The notes below the pieces were generated by a model, which had not been told where the DNA came from, did not search any database, and saw only the letters and a list, made by a program, of their open reading frames with translations. Positions 18,701-25,073 of a stretch of DNA of 54,092 nt are shown piece after piece (the stretch's first letter is position 1; every line of letters starts with the position of its first letter). The translations under genes and the position numbers were made by a program. Source of the DNA: an uncultured Arsenicibacter sp. (GTDB lineage Bacteria; Bacteroidota; Bacteroidia; Cytophagales; Spirosomataceae); contig NZ_CAMFHL010000014.1 of NCBI RefSeq assembly GCF_945952095.1, positions 1 to 54,092 of the forward strand. Reading direction: 5' to 3'.

Positions 18701-18876
18701 GCAGCGATGCTAAAGCCCATTGCTTTCAGGAAGTCACGGCGTTGTGTGTTGGAGCCTCCCAGAAGATCGTCGGCCGAGTTTACATTCGAAAATTCGCTGT
18801 TTGCGTTTTTTACGAACGTTGCATCGTTACGAAGTTCTTCTACACCCTTCCAATACCGTTTAGATGTATTTTCCAT
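15766..18876 (-). CDS. actB: ACIII subunit ActB, molybdopterin-like and Fe-S protein
   Basis: 1036 residues, a fusion of a molybdopterin-oxidoreductase-like domain (about 60-700) and a ferredoxin-like domain (about 740-1000). A Tat-like motif RRDFLKAMG sits at residues 46-54, further in than a normal signal. The Fe-S cysteines are in SCIGCGACVVGC (Cys773, 776, 779, 783), CQHCTNAPCETVCP, YCANNCPYK with RCVGTRYC, and KCSFC with ACAQACP, enough for four clusters. In known ACIII the molybdopterin-like domain has no Mo cofactor. Length and domain order are normal. It is preceded by actA after 55 bases. Confidence 0.97.
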   Translation of the reverse strand: MENTSKRYWKGVEELRNDATFVKNANSEFSNVNSADDLLGGSNTQRRDFLKAMGFSIAAVSLAACEAPVRKAIPYLNKPEFTFPSISDYYASTYVEGGDYASILVETREGRPIKIEGNPASSITKGGTTARVQASVLSLYDIDKLKGPKKGEADADWATVDREIISQLNAVAGRNGAIRIVTSTVLSPSTKAVVAEFAAKYPTAQHIMYDASSAFGIVQANQASFGKAVIPSYDFSKAKTIVSIGADFLGTWVAPLEFAKPYAQTRKLSATKKEMSRHYQFETILSMTGSNADYRGTYKPSQEGLVAAALYNKVAAKLGGSPISAPAVDIRYLDKAAEDLIAARGSALVVAGSNDPNVQIVVNALNSLLGSYGTTIDINTPINYRQGNDVQMNAFIDAAKAGQVQAVLFFGANPVYDHPRGAELAQALPKVQLSVSFADRAEETASLCKFITPAPHFLESWGDAEPKAGFYSLMQPTITNIFKTRQFESSLLTWAGKSGDFAAFLKGFWRTNMFPKAGGGSFESFWVKALNDGVFEPAKGVAATGASFNAASLASAASAVASRYKAANDGIELAIYETVALGTGSSANNPWLQELPDPVSKACWDNYAAISQRTASELGLEQGDLVNVTVDGKPAIEVPVLVQPGQADKTVAVAIGYGREKAGKAANGVGKSVYPLVSVANGYVVFAGVSAKVEKSSGKREIAQTQTHDTVMGRHAVLQESVLGEYKKNPKAGRHEPKVVTSEGVTDATNITLWHGYGKPNHSWGMVIDLNSCIGCGACVVGCNAENNIQVVGRDEVIMRREMHWMRIDRYYSSDADVESMGMIAGFQALEVASENPEVTFQPMLCQHCTNAPCETVCPVLATTHSTEGLNQMTYNRCVGTRYCANNCPYKVRRFNWFKYFDNDNFDYHFNNDLGKMVINPDVTVRSRGVIEKCSFCVQRIQEGKLTAKKERRRLLPDEVQTACAQACPTDAITFGDMNNPESSISKILASEEQGRAFHVLEEINVRPQISYLTKIRNKDAEPKKEAKEAKKEEHA

Positions 18877-18931
18877 GCGTGCTTTAATACGTCAGATTAC
18901 CCTTTTCTTTGAGTCACCGAAGTGGTGGAAA

Positions 18932-20248
18932 TTAATAGTGGCATTTTGAACACTCCAGACCACCAATGTTTGCCACTTTAAGCGGCTCTTTGCTTTCCTT
19001 ACGGTGCAGGGCAACCAGCTTGTCGTAATAAGCGTTGTCTTTTGTGTTAACTTCAGTTTTGCGGTGGCAATCAATACACCAGCCCATGGTTAACGATGAG
19101 CGTTGTTCAACTACCTCCATTTTTTCAATCTCGCCGTGGCATGTCTGGCACTGGACATTACCGACATTGGCATGCTGTGCGTGATTGAAGTACGCCAGAT
19201 CAGGCAGGTTGTGCACGCGGATCCATTCAATAGGACGGTTCTGCTCGATGGCTGCGTAGATTTTCTGAATTTCCGGCGATTCTTTTTTGATGACTCCGTG
19301 GCAGTTCATACAAATGTTTGCCGAAGGAATCGTTGCCGATTTACCGCGGTTTGCACCCGTGTGGCAGTAGTTACAGTCAATTTTGTATTGACCGGCGTGC
19401 AGTTTGTGCGAGTAGGCGATTGGCTGCTTAGGCGCATATCCCTGCTGAATACCGATACCATAGAGACCGTCAAGCGTTGACTTAACAACCACAAACAGGA
19501 AAATCCAGATCACAATTGAACGGATAACCGGATTGTTGATGGTGTTAGTCAGGCCATCGCGTAAACGCTGCATGAACGGCGCTTCCGTTGTACCTTCACC
19601 ACCGGCAGGCGCAACGGCCTTAGACAGGATCGATACAATGGCCAGCAACACACCCAGAACCAGCAGCATCACGACCAGCAGCGCGACCAGAACAAACGTA
19701 AAGAGGTTTGACGGCGACGCTGATTCAGACGATGCAGCAGCAGCCTGTCCACCACCGGCCGGAGTAGCTGTTGTAGCAGCAGCAGCAGGTGCACTGGCAG
19801 AATCAATGTAATCAAGGATGCTTGTGATGTCAGAATCCGACAAGTTCGGGAAGCTCGACATCGCAATTTTGCTATACTTATTGTATACACCTACTGCATA
19901 AGCATCTCCGCTAGCCACCACGGCCTGCGAGTTGCGGATCCATTTTTTAAGCCAGTCTTCGCCAGGTGTACGCTGACGAACTCCTTTCAGACCAGGACCG
20001 ACCACTACTTCATCAGAAGCAGCATGACATTGGGCACAGTTGTTAGTGAACAACGACTTCCCTTTTTCTACGTCTCCGCCACCGCCGGCGGGAGCCGAAG
20101 TAGCCGCAGCCGGATCTCCTCCGGCAGCCGAGTCCTGCGCCATTGCCTGACCACTACCAACCAGGATTGCCAGTGACAGAGCGAATGCTCCGCAAAACGT
20201 CGATAAGCGACTCATTGCAAATTGCTTATTCATTGACTGTTGATACAT
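18932..20248 (-). CDS. actA: ACIII subunit ActA, six-heme cytochrome c
   Basis: 438 residues from the ATG at 20248; another ATG at 20233 is possible. The TTG further upstream lies inside the promoter and is excluded. After a signal peptide (ending about GQAMA) comes a mono-heme cytochrome domain with CAQCH near residue 70 and a possible axial Met in IAMSSFPNL. A Pro/Ala linker and two hydrophobic segments (NLFTFVLVALLVVMLLVLGV and SIVIWIFLFVVV) follow. A five-heme region then has CNYCH, CMNCH, CQTCH, CIDCH and CSKCH. The five-heme part is the ActA core. The N-terminal single-heme domain is an addition to that core. First gene of the respiratory operon. Confidence 0.95.
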   Translation of the reverse strand: MYQQSMNKQFAMSRLSTFCGAFALSLAILVGSGQAMAQDSAAGGDPAAATSAPAGGGGDVEKGKSLFTNNCAQCHAASDEVVVGPGLKGVRQRTPGEDWLKKWIRNSQAVVASGDAYAVGVYNKYSKIAMSSFPNLSDSDITSILDYIDSASAPAAAATTATPAGGGQAAAASSESASPSNLFTFVLVALLVVMLLVLGVLLAIVSILSKAVAPAGGEGTTEAPFMQRLRDGLTNTINNPVIRSIVIWIFLFVVVKSTLDGLYGIGIQQGYAPKQPIAYSHKLHAGQYKIDCNYCHTGANRGKSATIPSANICMNCHGVIKKESPEIQKIYAAIEQNRPIEWIRVHNLPDLAYFNHAQHANVGNVQCQTCHGEIEKMEVVEQRSSLTMGWCIDCHRKTEVNTKDNAYYDKLVALHRKESKEPLKVANIGGLECSKCHY

Positions 20249-20275
20249 ACTTTTTACCAACTTATTATTGGCACA

Positions 20276-20307
20276 CAAAAGTAATGCAGGATTACTATTC
20301 AGTCAAA
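20276..20307 (-). promoter_or_regulatory. Promoter of the ACIII-oxidase operon
   Basis: On the minus strand TTTG (20304-20307) is followed after exactly 20 bases by TACTTTTG (20276-20283), a full match to the Bacteroidota promoter. Transcription would start near 20272, leaving a leader of about 24 bases before the actA ATG. No other strong box was seen in the gaps down to 3170, so this may serve the whole operon. The rest of 20308-20510 is AT-rich and I see nothing else in it. Confidence 0.8.
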
Positions 20308-20510
20308 AAATGGTTTTTTTATTTTCCATACCACCTTTATTTATAACTTTTCTAAGCAACAGGCTGAAAGGCAGCCTTCTGCCGCGTTTTTCTTACCGTT
20401 TATCCAATTTTTCTTTGTAAAAAATAAATTTTTCTACGATTAATTAATTCAACAATCCTATCATTATTTTAATCATATAAACATTTCTTATATTTCCACT
20501 TAAACCGGTA

Positions 20511-20553
20511 AAAAATAAAAATCCCTGTACCGACTTACTGTCAGTACAGGGAT
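20511..20553 (-). terminator. Terminator after tRNA-Cys
   Basis: A perfect 10-bp stem ATCCCTGTAC/GTACAGGGAT (20521-20530 and 20544-20553) has a 13-base loop. On the minus strand it is followed by a T-rich run. It lies 6 bases beyond the 3' end of tRNA-Cys. Confidence 0.88.
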
Positions 20554-20558
20554 GGTTG

Positions 20559-20629
20559 AGGTTCCGAGCGGATTCGAACCGCTGTAGAAGGTTTTGCAGA
20601 CCTCTGCCTAGCCACTCGGCCACGGAACC
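20559..20629 (-). tRNA. tRNA-Cys (GCA)
   Basis: A cloverleaf on the minus strand, 71 nt: acceptor GGTTCCG/CGGAACC, anticodon loop CTGCAAA with anticodon GCA, T stem AGCGG/CCGCT around TTCGAAT. CCA is not encoded. It has its own promoter and terminator, so it is a single-gene unit between the rpsA and act transcription units. Confidence 0.96.
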
Positions 20630-20670
20630 TTTTTGTATGTCGCATCCGTCATCGCTGTCGAATGGGACTG

Positions 20671-20701
20671 CAAAACTAGAAGAAAATTGTTTTTTTCACA
20701 A
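20671..20701 (-). promoter_or_regulatory. Promoter of tRNA-Cys
   Basis: On the minus strand TTG (20699-20701) is followed after 20 bases by TAGTTTTG (20671-20678). The start would be near 20667, about 38 bases before the tRNA. The -33 element lies 20 bases downstream of the rpsA terminator. Confidence 0.75.
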
Positions 20702-20720
20702 TATCCGCCCGAAAATATCG

Positions 20721-20788
20721 CAAAAAATAAAAGGGCCGGACTTCGCGGCGTCAAGACAATGTCTGTTCGCCGATCAATCCGACCCTTT
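20721..20788 (-). terminator. Terminator of rpsA
   Basis: Arms 20778-20788 and 20730-20740 (AAAGGGTCGGA and TCCGGCCCTTT on the minus strand) pair over 11 positions including one G-U. The loop holds an inner CGGCG/CGCCG stem. TTTATTTTTT follows on the minus strand. It lies 36 bases beyond the rpsA stop codon. Confidence 0.85.
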
Positions 20789-20824
20789 CTTTGCAACCTA
20801 TACCCGAAGGCTACCGGTTACTAC

Positions 20825-22609
20825 TTATTTTTTGCCTTCCAGCTGTTCTTTCAATGCAGCCAGTGCATCAAGATCACCTAATGTAGCACCACGTTCTGCC
20901 TGAGCAGGAGCTGCTTTCTCGGCTTTTGGCGCCTTAGGCTTCGCTTCTTTCTTAGGCTCGTCTTTTTCCTGCCATGTCTTCGTGTGAGACAGCATGATGC
21001 GTTTCTCTTCTTTCGAGAACTCGGTTACTTTGAAGTCAAGTGACTCACCAACTTCTGCCAGTGAACCGTCTTCTTTGCCGAGGTTTTTGATTGAGCAGAA
21101 ACCTTCGATACCGTATGGCAGCTCCAGTGTAGCTACTTTATCGTTTTTGCTCAGGATAGTGCAACGGTGTGTTGATCCAACATAGAATACTGACTCAAAT
21201 GTATCCCATGGGTTCTCTTCCAGCTGCTTATGACCCAACGCAAGACGACGGTTTTCAACGTCCAGTTCAAGAACGATCACTTCCAGTTCTTCACCTACTT
21301 TGATAAAGTCTGACGGATGCTTGATTTTCTTTGTCCATGACAGATCAGAAACGTGTACCAGACCATCGATACCTTCTTCCAGTTCAAGGAACAGGCCGAA
21401 GTTTGTCAGGTTACGTACAACACCCTTGTGCTTCGTACCAACGGCGTATTTAGCACGCAGTTCAGGACGAGTCCATGGATCTTCTGTCAGTTGTTTAATG
21501 CCCAGTGACATTTTACGCTCGGAACGGTCCAGTGTCAGGACAACAGCTTCAACTTCGTCACCCACTTTCAGGAATTCCTGTGGATTACGCAGGTGCTGTG
21601 ACCATGACATTTCAGAAACGTGGATCAAGCCTTCAACGCCCGGCATGATTTCCAGGAACGCACCGTAGTCAGCTACGTTAACGATCCGGCCCTTCACTTT
21701 CGAGCCAACCTGGATATCTTCAGCAAGTGCATCCCAAGGATGAGCCTGCAGTTGTTTCATACCTAATGAGATCCGCTTCTTGTCCTCATCGAAGTCAAGC
21801 ACAACAACGTTCACACGCTGATCGAGGTGCAGTACTTCTGACGGGTGGTTGATACGGCCCCATGAAATATCAGTGATGTGCAACAGACCGTCGACACCGC
21901 CAAGGTCGATGAACACACCGAAGTTGGTCATGTTCTTGATAACGCCTTCCAGTACCTGACCTTTCTCAAGGTTGTTCAGGATCTGCGTACGCTGTGCTTC
22001 AAGGTCTTTCTCGATCAGTACTTTGTGCGATACAACCACGTTGTCGTTCGCATAGTTGATCTTAACGACCTTAACTTCCATTTTCTTACCAACGAAGATA
22101 TCGAAGTCGCGGATTGGCTTCACGTCGATCTGCGAGCCTGGTAAGAATGCTTCGATACTGTAAATATCTACAATCAGACCACCCTTCGTCCGGCGCTTCA
22201 CGAAACCATCGATAATGAGGTCTTCGTCCAGAGCCTTCTGAATTTTTTGCCATGCTGTGATCACCTTGGCTTTCTTACGAGACAGCACCAGCTGCCCGTT
22301 CGGGTCTTCCTGGTTTTCTACGTAAACTTCAACTTCGTCACCCATTTTCAGGTCCGGCAAATCCCGGAATTCTGAAGCAGGAACTAAACCGTCTGACTTG
22401 AAACCAATGTTCAGGATTACTTCACGATCTGTAATCCCTACCACGGTGCCCATAACAACTTCTTTCTCGTTTACCTGCGACAGTGTGTCGTTGTAAAGTT
22501 GTTCCATGCGGCTGCGTTCGTCAGCCGTATACCCGCTACCGAATCCTTTGTTATCTGCCCGGTCCCAGTCAAATTCTGGCAGATTGTCGCTTTTCTGCGT
22601 TTTGCTCAT
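20825..22609 (-). CDS. rpsA: 30S ribosomal protein S1
   Basis: 594 residues with six S1 RNA-binding domains, starting near residues 50, 130, 215, 300, 390 and 475. They are recognised by motifs such as NFGVFIDLGGVDGLLHITDI, YGAFLEIMPGVEGLIHVSEM and NFGLFLELEEGIDGLVHVSD. Domains 1, 2 and 6 are more divergent, as usual. The C-terminus is a Lys/Ala/Glu-rich tail ending in LGDLDALAALKEQLEGKK. S1 helps the small subunit bind mRNA, which matters in a phylum that uses few Shine-Dalgarno sites. The leader is long and folds (see 22624-22694), which suggests autoregulation. Confidence 0.97.
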   Translation of the reverse strand: MSKTQKSDNLPEFDWDRADNKGFGSGYTADERSRMEQLYNDTLSQVNEKEVVMGTVVGITDREVILNIGFKSDGLVPASEFRDLPDLKMGDEVEVYVENQEDPNGQLVLSRKKAKVITAWQKIQKALDEDLIIDGFVKRRTKGGLIVDIYSIEAFLPGSQIDVKPIRDFDIFVGKKMEVKVVKINYANDNVVVSHKVLIEKDLEAQRTQILNNLEKGQVLEGVIKNMTNFGVFIDLGGVDGLLHITDISWGRINHPSEVLHLDQRVNVVVLDFDEDKKRISLGMKQLQAHPWDALAEDIQVGSKVKGRIVNVADYGAFLEIMPGVEGLIHVSEMSWSQHLRNPQEFLKVGDEVEAVVLTLDRSERKMSLGIKQLTEDPWTRPELRAKYAVGTKHKGVVRNLTNFGLFLELEEGIDGLVHVSDLSWTKKIKHPSDFIKVGEELEVIVLELDVENRRLALGHKQLEENPWDTFESVFYVGSTHRCTILSKNDKVATLELPYGIEGFCSIKNLGKEDGSLAEVGESLDFKVTEFSKEEKRIMLSHTKTWQEKDEPKKEAKPKAPKAEKAAPAQAERGATLGDLDALAALKEQLEGKK

Positions 22610-22623
22610 AAAAGTTTGGTTGC

Positions 22624-22694
22624 TTGACCCGCTTAGCTACATCAGACTGTGGGTCAAATGGCAGTCTGAATTTAAGTTTTACATCTTTGTAAAA
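22624..22694 (-). promoter_or_regulatory. Structured rpsA leader with H-type pseudoknot
   Basis: In the minus-strand transcript a small hairpin TTTTACA/TGTAAAA (22688-22694 with 22677-22683) comes first. Next, TCAGACTG (22662-22669) can pair with CAGTCTGA (22642-22649). TTGACCC (22651-22657), which lies in the loop of that stem, can pair with GGGTCAA (22624-22630) downstream of it. This crossing arrangement is an H-type pseudoknot. It ends 14 bases before the rpsA ATG, where the initiating 30S subunit must bind. All pairs except the optional ends are Watson-Crick. Regulation by S1 itself is inference. Confidence 0.7.
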
Positions 22695-22701
22695 AGGACT
22701 G

Positions 22702-22709
22702 CAAAGGTA
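22702..22709 (-). promoter_or_regulatory. -7 element of the rpsA promoter
   Basis: TACCTTTG on the minus strand, a full TAnnTTTG match. No clear TTTG is found at the right distance upstream. Transcription would start near 22698, giving a leader of about 89 bases that contains the pseudoknot. Confidence 0.6.
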
Positions 22710-22773
22710 AGATTTTTTCGTAACAAAAAGTTCTTTTCGCATAAAAAGCGTTTGAGTTTCAGGAATAAATGGC

Positions 22774-22833
22774 CGGGGCTGCCAACAGGCCGGATAAGTC
22801 ATTAAGCTCATCCTTAGCCAGCTGGCAGCCCCG
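22774..22833. repeat. 11-bp inverted repeat between the HNH gene and rpsA
   Basis: CGGGGCTGCCA (22774-22784) is the exact reverse complement of 22823-22833. The 38-base interior can pair partly (GGAT/ATCC and flanking GC bases). No T run follows on either side. It lies between the stop of the HNH gene and the rpsA promoter. Terminator, small RNA or protein site cannot be told apart from sequence. Confidence 0.5.
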
Positions 22834-22863
22834 TGCTGCAACCGTGTGTATTTTTGTTACCCG

Positions 22864-23379
22864 TTAATCATACCGGCGTTCCCGTTTTGCAATAAACGGC
22901 ATCCAGCTGGCATCGACAGCGCCCGAAAATTCGCGGAGGAAAAGCAGAAAGGATGGCTTAAACGGACGTTGCCGGATGTTCAGATTGGCTTCTTCGGGTG
23001 TGTAGTCCCCTTTTTTAGAATTACAGCGCTTACAGGCTGTTGTCAGATTATCCCAGTTAGTTTTTCCTCCCCTCGATTTCGGCATCACGTGATCTAACGT
23101 CAGGTCTTCTGTTGTACCGCAGTACTGACACCGGTGCCCGTCCCGCTTAAATATATTCTGCCGGGTCAGCATAACACCTTTATAAGGCAGGTGTACGTAC
23201 CGGTGCAGACGGATTACGGTTGGCATCGGAAATTCAGCCTGAACCGTACGGAGCTTGAACTGATCAGATTCAGCAACGAGTTCGGCTTTATTCAGATAAA
23301 CAAGCAAAAATGCTTTCGGAACGGAACAGATACTAAGCGCACTATAGTCTTGGTTCAAGATTAATACTTTCCTGCCCAT
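22864..23379 (-). CDS. HNH endonuclease family protein
   Basis: 171 residues. The HNH core is at residues 84-120: CQYC (Cys84, Cys87), LDHVMPKSRGG (Asp96, His97), NWDNL (Asn108, Asn111) and CKRC (Cys116, Cys119). The two CxxC pairs would bind structural zinc. The N-terminal 80 residues (VLILNQDYSALSICSVPKAF) match the widespread stand-alone bacterial HNH proteins of this length. The family's physiological role is unclear. Nothing nearby suggests a restriction or phage context. Confidence 0.92.
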   Translation of the reverse strand: MGRKVLILNQDYSALSICSVPKAFLLVYLNKAELVAESDQFKLRTVQAEFPMPTVIRLHRYVHLPYKGVMLTRQNIFKRDGHRCQYCGTTEDLTLDHVMPKSRGGKTNWDNLTTACKRCNSKKGDYTPEEANLNIRQRPFKPSFLLFLREFSGAVDASWMPFIAKRERRYD

Positions 23380-23418
23380 ATGTGGTTAAGACATTCTGTT
23401 TTTTAGCAATTTACAGAG

Positions 23419-23480
23419 TTATCCACATTTCCACAAGATGTTCTGCGCGTTAAATTATTTAACTGACCCACAGGCAGAAC
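23419..23480. other. Palindrome-rich gap between smpB and the HNH gene
   Basis: This gap holds TTATCCACA (23419-23427, identical to the DnaA-box consensus), an outer inverted repeat GTTCTGC/GCAGAAC (23440-23446 and 23474-23480), and an inner palindrome GTTAAAT-T-ATTTAAC. There is no T run on the minus strand, so it is a weak terminator candidate for smpB. A single DnaA-box match proves nothing about replication. Confidence 0.35.
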
Positions 23481-23500
23481 GTATTTTTTCCTTAACAAAG

Positions 23501-23962
23501 CTAGTAACGCTCCCGCTGCATACTGCGCTCTGCCTCACGTTCTTTGATGCTGTCGCGCTTATCGTAAAGCTTTTTCCCTTTCGCAAGCGCGATTTCCAGT
23601 TTGGCAAATCCCCGCTCCGATGTATAGAGCCGTACCGGTACAATTGTCAGCCCCTGATCCTTTAGTTTTTCGGTCAGTTTCCGGAGCTCCCGCCGGGTCA
23701 GCAACAGCTTGCGGTCTCGCAAGGGCTCATGGTTGTTGTAGGTACCTTCGGTATAAGCCGAAATACTCATCTGGCGGATAAACAGCTCCTCGCCCAGGAA
23801 CAGGCAGTAGGCATCCTGTAAATTAACTTTCCCCTGCCGGATTGATTTAATTTCGGTACCGGTTAATACAAGGCCGGCCGTGTATGTATCAATAAAGTAA
23901 TACTCAAAAGATGCTCTGCGATTTTTGATATTTACTTCTTTTGCAATAGCTGCAGATGCCAT
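23501..23962 (-). CDS. smpB: SsrA-binding protein SmpB
   Basis: 153 residues, the normal length. Family motifs are NRRASFEYYFIDTYTAGLVLTG, GTEIKSIRQGKVNLQDAY, HEPLRDRKLLL and LARGKKLYDKRD-like (here LAKGKKLYDKRDSIKERE), with a basic C-terminal tail. SmpB binds tmRNA and places it in the A site of stalled ribosomes. It is downstream of a possible non-coding RNA unit. No tmRNA gene was recognised in the window. Confidence 0.97.
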   Translation of the reverse strand: MASAAIAKEVNIKNRRASFEYYFIDTYTAGLVLTGTEIKSIRQGKVNLQDAYCLFLGEELFIRQMSISAYTEGTYNNHEPLRDRKLLLTRRELRKLTEKLKDQGLTIVPVRLYTSERGFAKLEIALAKGKKLYDKRDSIKEREAERSMQRERY

Positions 23963-24051
23963 ATTGACTGATTAATGAGGATAAATACTACCTTATGTAA
24001 ACGAAGAAAAACGGCGGAGGTTCGCAGGAAGCCGGAAATGTAGTGAATACC

Positions 24052-24312
24052 AAAAAAAGACGCCCGGAGGATCGATGTGTGCGTTGTTGAAAACGGTACC
24101 AAAGTCACAGCCTCAAGACCTGATACAACATCGATACCTTCCGGGCGATATCTTTATCTATGAAGGAAAAAGCAGATAATTCTAAAAAAAATACAAGCAA
24201 TAATTGTGCCTATCTAATTTTATCTGCTTATATCCCTGAAGAATACAATAGATTCAATGTTTTGCAAAGCATACCGGGAATCCATAAAACACCGGGCGGT
24301 ATGTTTTGATTC
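24052..24312 (-). ncRNA. Candidate structured small RNA upstream of smpB
   Basis: A 449-base gap (23963-24411) has no ORF but holds a promoter (24316-24348) and, about 260 bases on, a strong terminator-like hairpin. The predicted transcript could fold into three units. These are CATACCG/CGGTATG (24270-24276, 24297-24303), AAGCAGATAA/TTATCTGCTT (24170-24179, 24220-24229 region), and a long 3' stem. The 3' stem is CGCCCGGA/TCCGGGCG plus ATCGATGT/ACATCGAT (24061-24078 and 24128-24147, bulged) followed by seven T. It does not look like tmRNA, RNase P RNA or small SRP RNA by their conserved cores. It could also be a long smpB leader with an attenuator. Confidence 0.55.
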
Positions 24313-24315
24313 TAA

Positions 24316-24348
24316 CAAAAATAATACCATTTTTTGTCACTTCACAAA
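24316..24348 (-). promoter_or_regulatory. Promoter of the candidate small RNA
   Basis: On the minus strand TTTG (24345-24348) is followed after 21 bases by TATTTTTG (24316-24323). Start expected near 24312. No coding sequence follows for 350 bases, until smpB at 23962. Confidence 0.7.
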
Positions 24349-24411
24349 GCACTGCCTTTGATATACGTAAAGTAGTCCCAAACGGATTTCTTTGTTTCAA
24401 ATTTAGCGAAA

Positions 24412-25014
24412 TTATTTCTTCGCTGCCTCCTGAGTTGACTTGTATTCTTTATTCAATCCTTCAAGCACCTTTTTAGTTACATCATTAGGCGCATCAGCAA
24501 ACAGAATCCCGCCGCCTTTTGTGTAGCCCAGTACAAACTCGTACTTATTTTGCTTGTTGTATTTTTTCAGGTACTCAAAAATCTTGTTGTAGAGTTCTTC
24601 ATTTTTTTTCTGCTCATCAACCGCCAGCTGCTGGGCTGCACGCTCACGGTACTGCAGTAATTCCTGTTGTTCCTTCTGGAGGGCGGCTTCCGTAGCGCGT
24701 GCCTGATCCATGGTCATAGTTTGGGCGCGCTGCTGGAAAAAAGCGGCTTTGTTCTGCAGGTTACGGCCTTTTGTATTCAGGTCGTTATCTAATTGAAAAC
24801 GCTTGCTTTCAAGCACTTTCTGGGTGTCTTTAAAGAAATCGTATCTGGTCAGCAGGGAGTCAACGTTGACGTAAACAATCGATTTACCTTTCGATTCGGT
24901 AGGTACAGCCGTTGCTGTTGTTTCTTGTGATGGGGTCCCTTTAAAATGCAGATAATACAGTACAGCGACGGCAACAGCCAGTACAATGTTAAGAATCAAC
25001 GAAGCGTTCTTCAC
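24412..25014 (-). CDS. OmpH/Skp-family periplasmic chaperone
   Basis: 200 residues, GTG start at 25014. An N-terminal signal anchor (SLILNIVLAVAVAVLYYLHF) is followed by SIVYVNVDSLLTRYDFF, the Skp/OmpH entry motif. A long charged helix-rich region then covers about 70-150 (KNKAAFFQQRAQTMTMDQAR, EQQELLQYRERAAQQLAV), likely the coiled-coil tentacles. The end has KKYNKQNKYEFVLGYTKGG, also typical. The family binds unfolded outer-membrane proteins. Here the N-terminus looks more like an uncleaved anchor than a normal signal peptide. Confidence 0.9.
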   Translation of the reverse strand: MKNASLILNIVLAVAVAVLYYLHFKGTPSQETTATAVPTESKGKSIVYVNVDSLLTRYDFFKDTQKVLESKRFQLDNDLNTKGRNLQNKAAFFQQRAQTMTMDQARATEAALQKEQQELLQYRERAAQQLAVDEQKKNEELYNKIFEYLKKYNKQNKYEFVLGYTKGGGILFADAPNDVTKKVLEGLNKEYKSTQEAAKK

Positions 25015-25048
25015 GAGATAATCAGTTAGTTATTATTAATTGTTTCTA

Positions 25049-25056
25049 CAAAATTA
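25049..25056 (-). promoter_or_regulatory. Possible -7 element before the OmpH-like gene
   Basis: TAATTTTG on the minus strand matches TAnnTTTG, 35 bases before the GTG start. No TTTG is found at the matching upstream distance, so support is partial. Confidence 0.4.
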
Positions 25057-25073
25057 TCAAAATCATTGCCTAA

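Noticed and set aside
22569..22841. A 90-codon open frame on the minus strand upstream of rpsA
   Set aside because: It covers the rpsA promoter and leader and the start of rpsA in another frame, has no recognisable protein features and no start support.
22864..23379. HNH protein as part of a defence or restriction system
   Set aside because: It lies between smpB and rpsA with no methylase, helicase or toxin partner; stand-alone HNH proteins of this size are common.
23419..23427. Perfect DnaA-box consensus TTATCCACA near smpB
   Set aside because: One copy in 54 kb on two strands is near chance, there is no cluster of boxes, no AT-rich unwinding element and no dnaA or dnaN gene nearby.
24052..24147. 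MITE or solo insertion-sequence remnant because of its 20-base inverted ends
   Set aside because: No target-site duplication is visible and the T run directly after the stem fits a transcription terminator better.
24052..24312. tmRNA or signal recognition particle RNA next to smpB
   Set aside because: The tRNA-like ends of tmRNA and the conserved tetraloop region of small SRP RNA were not found on either strand.
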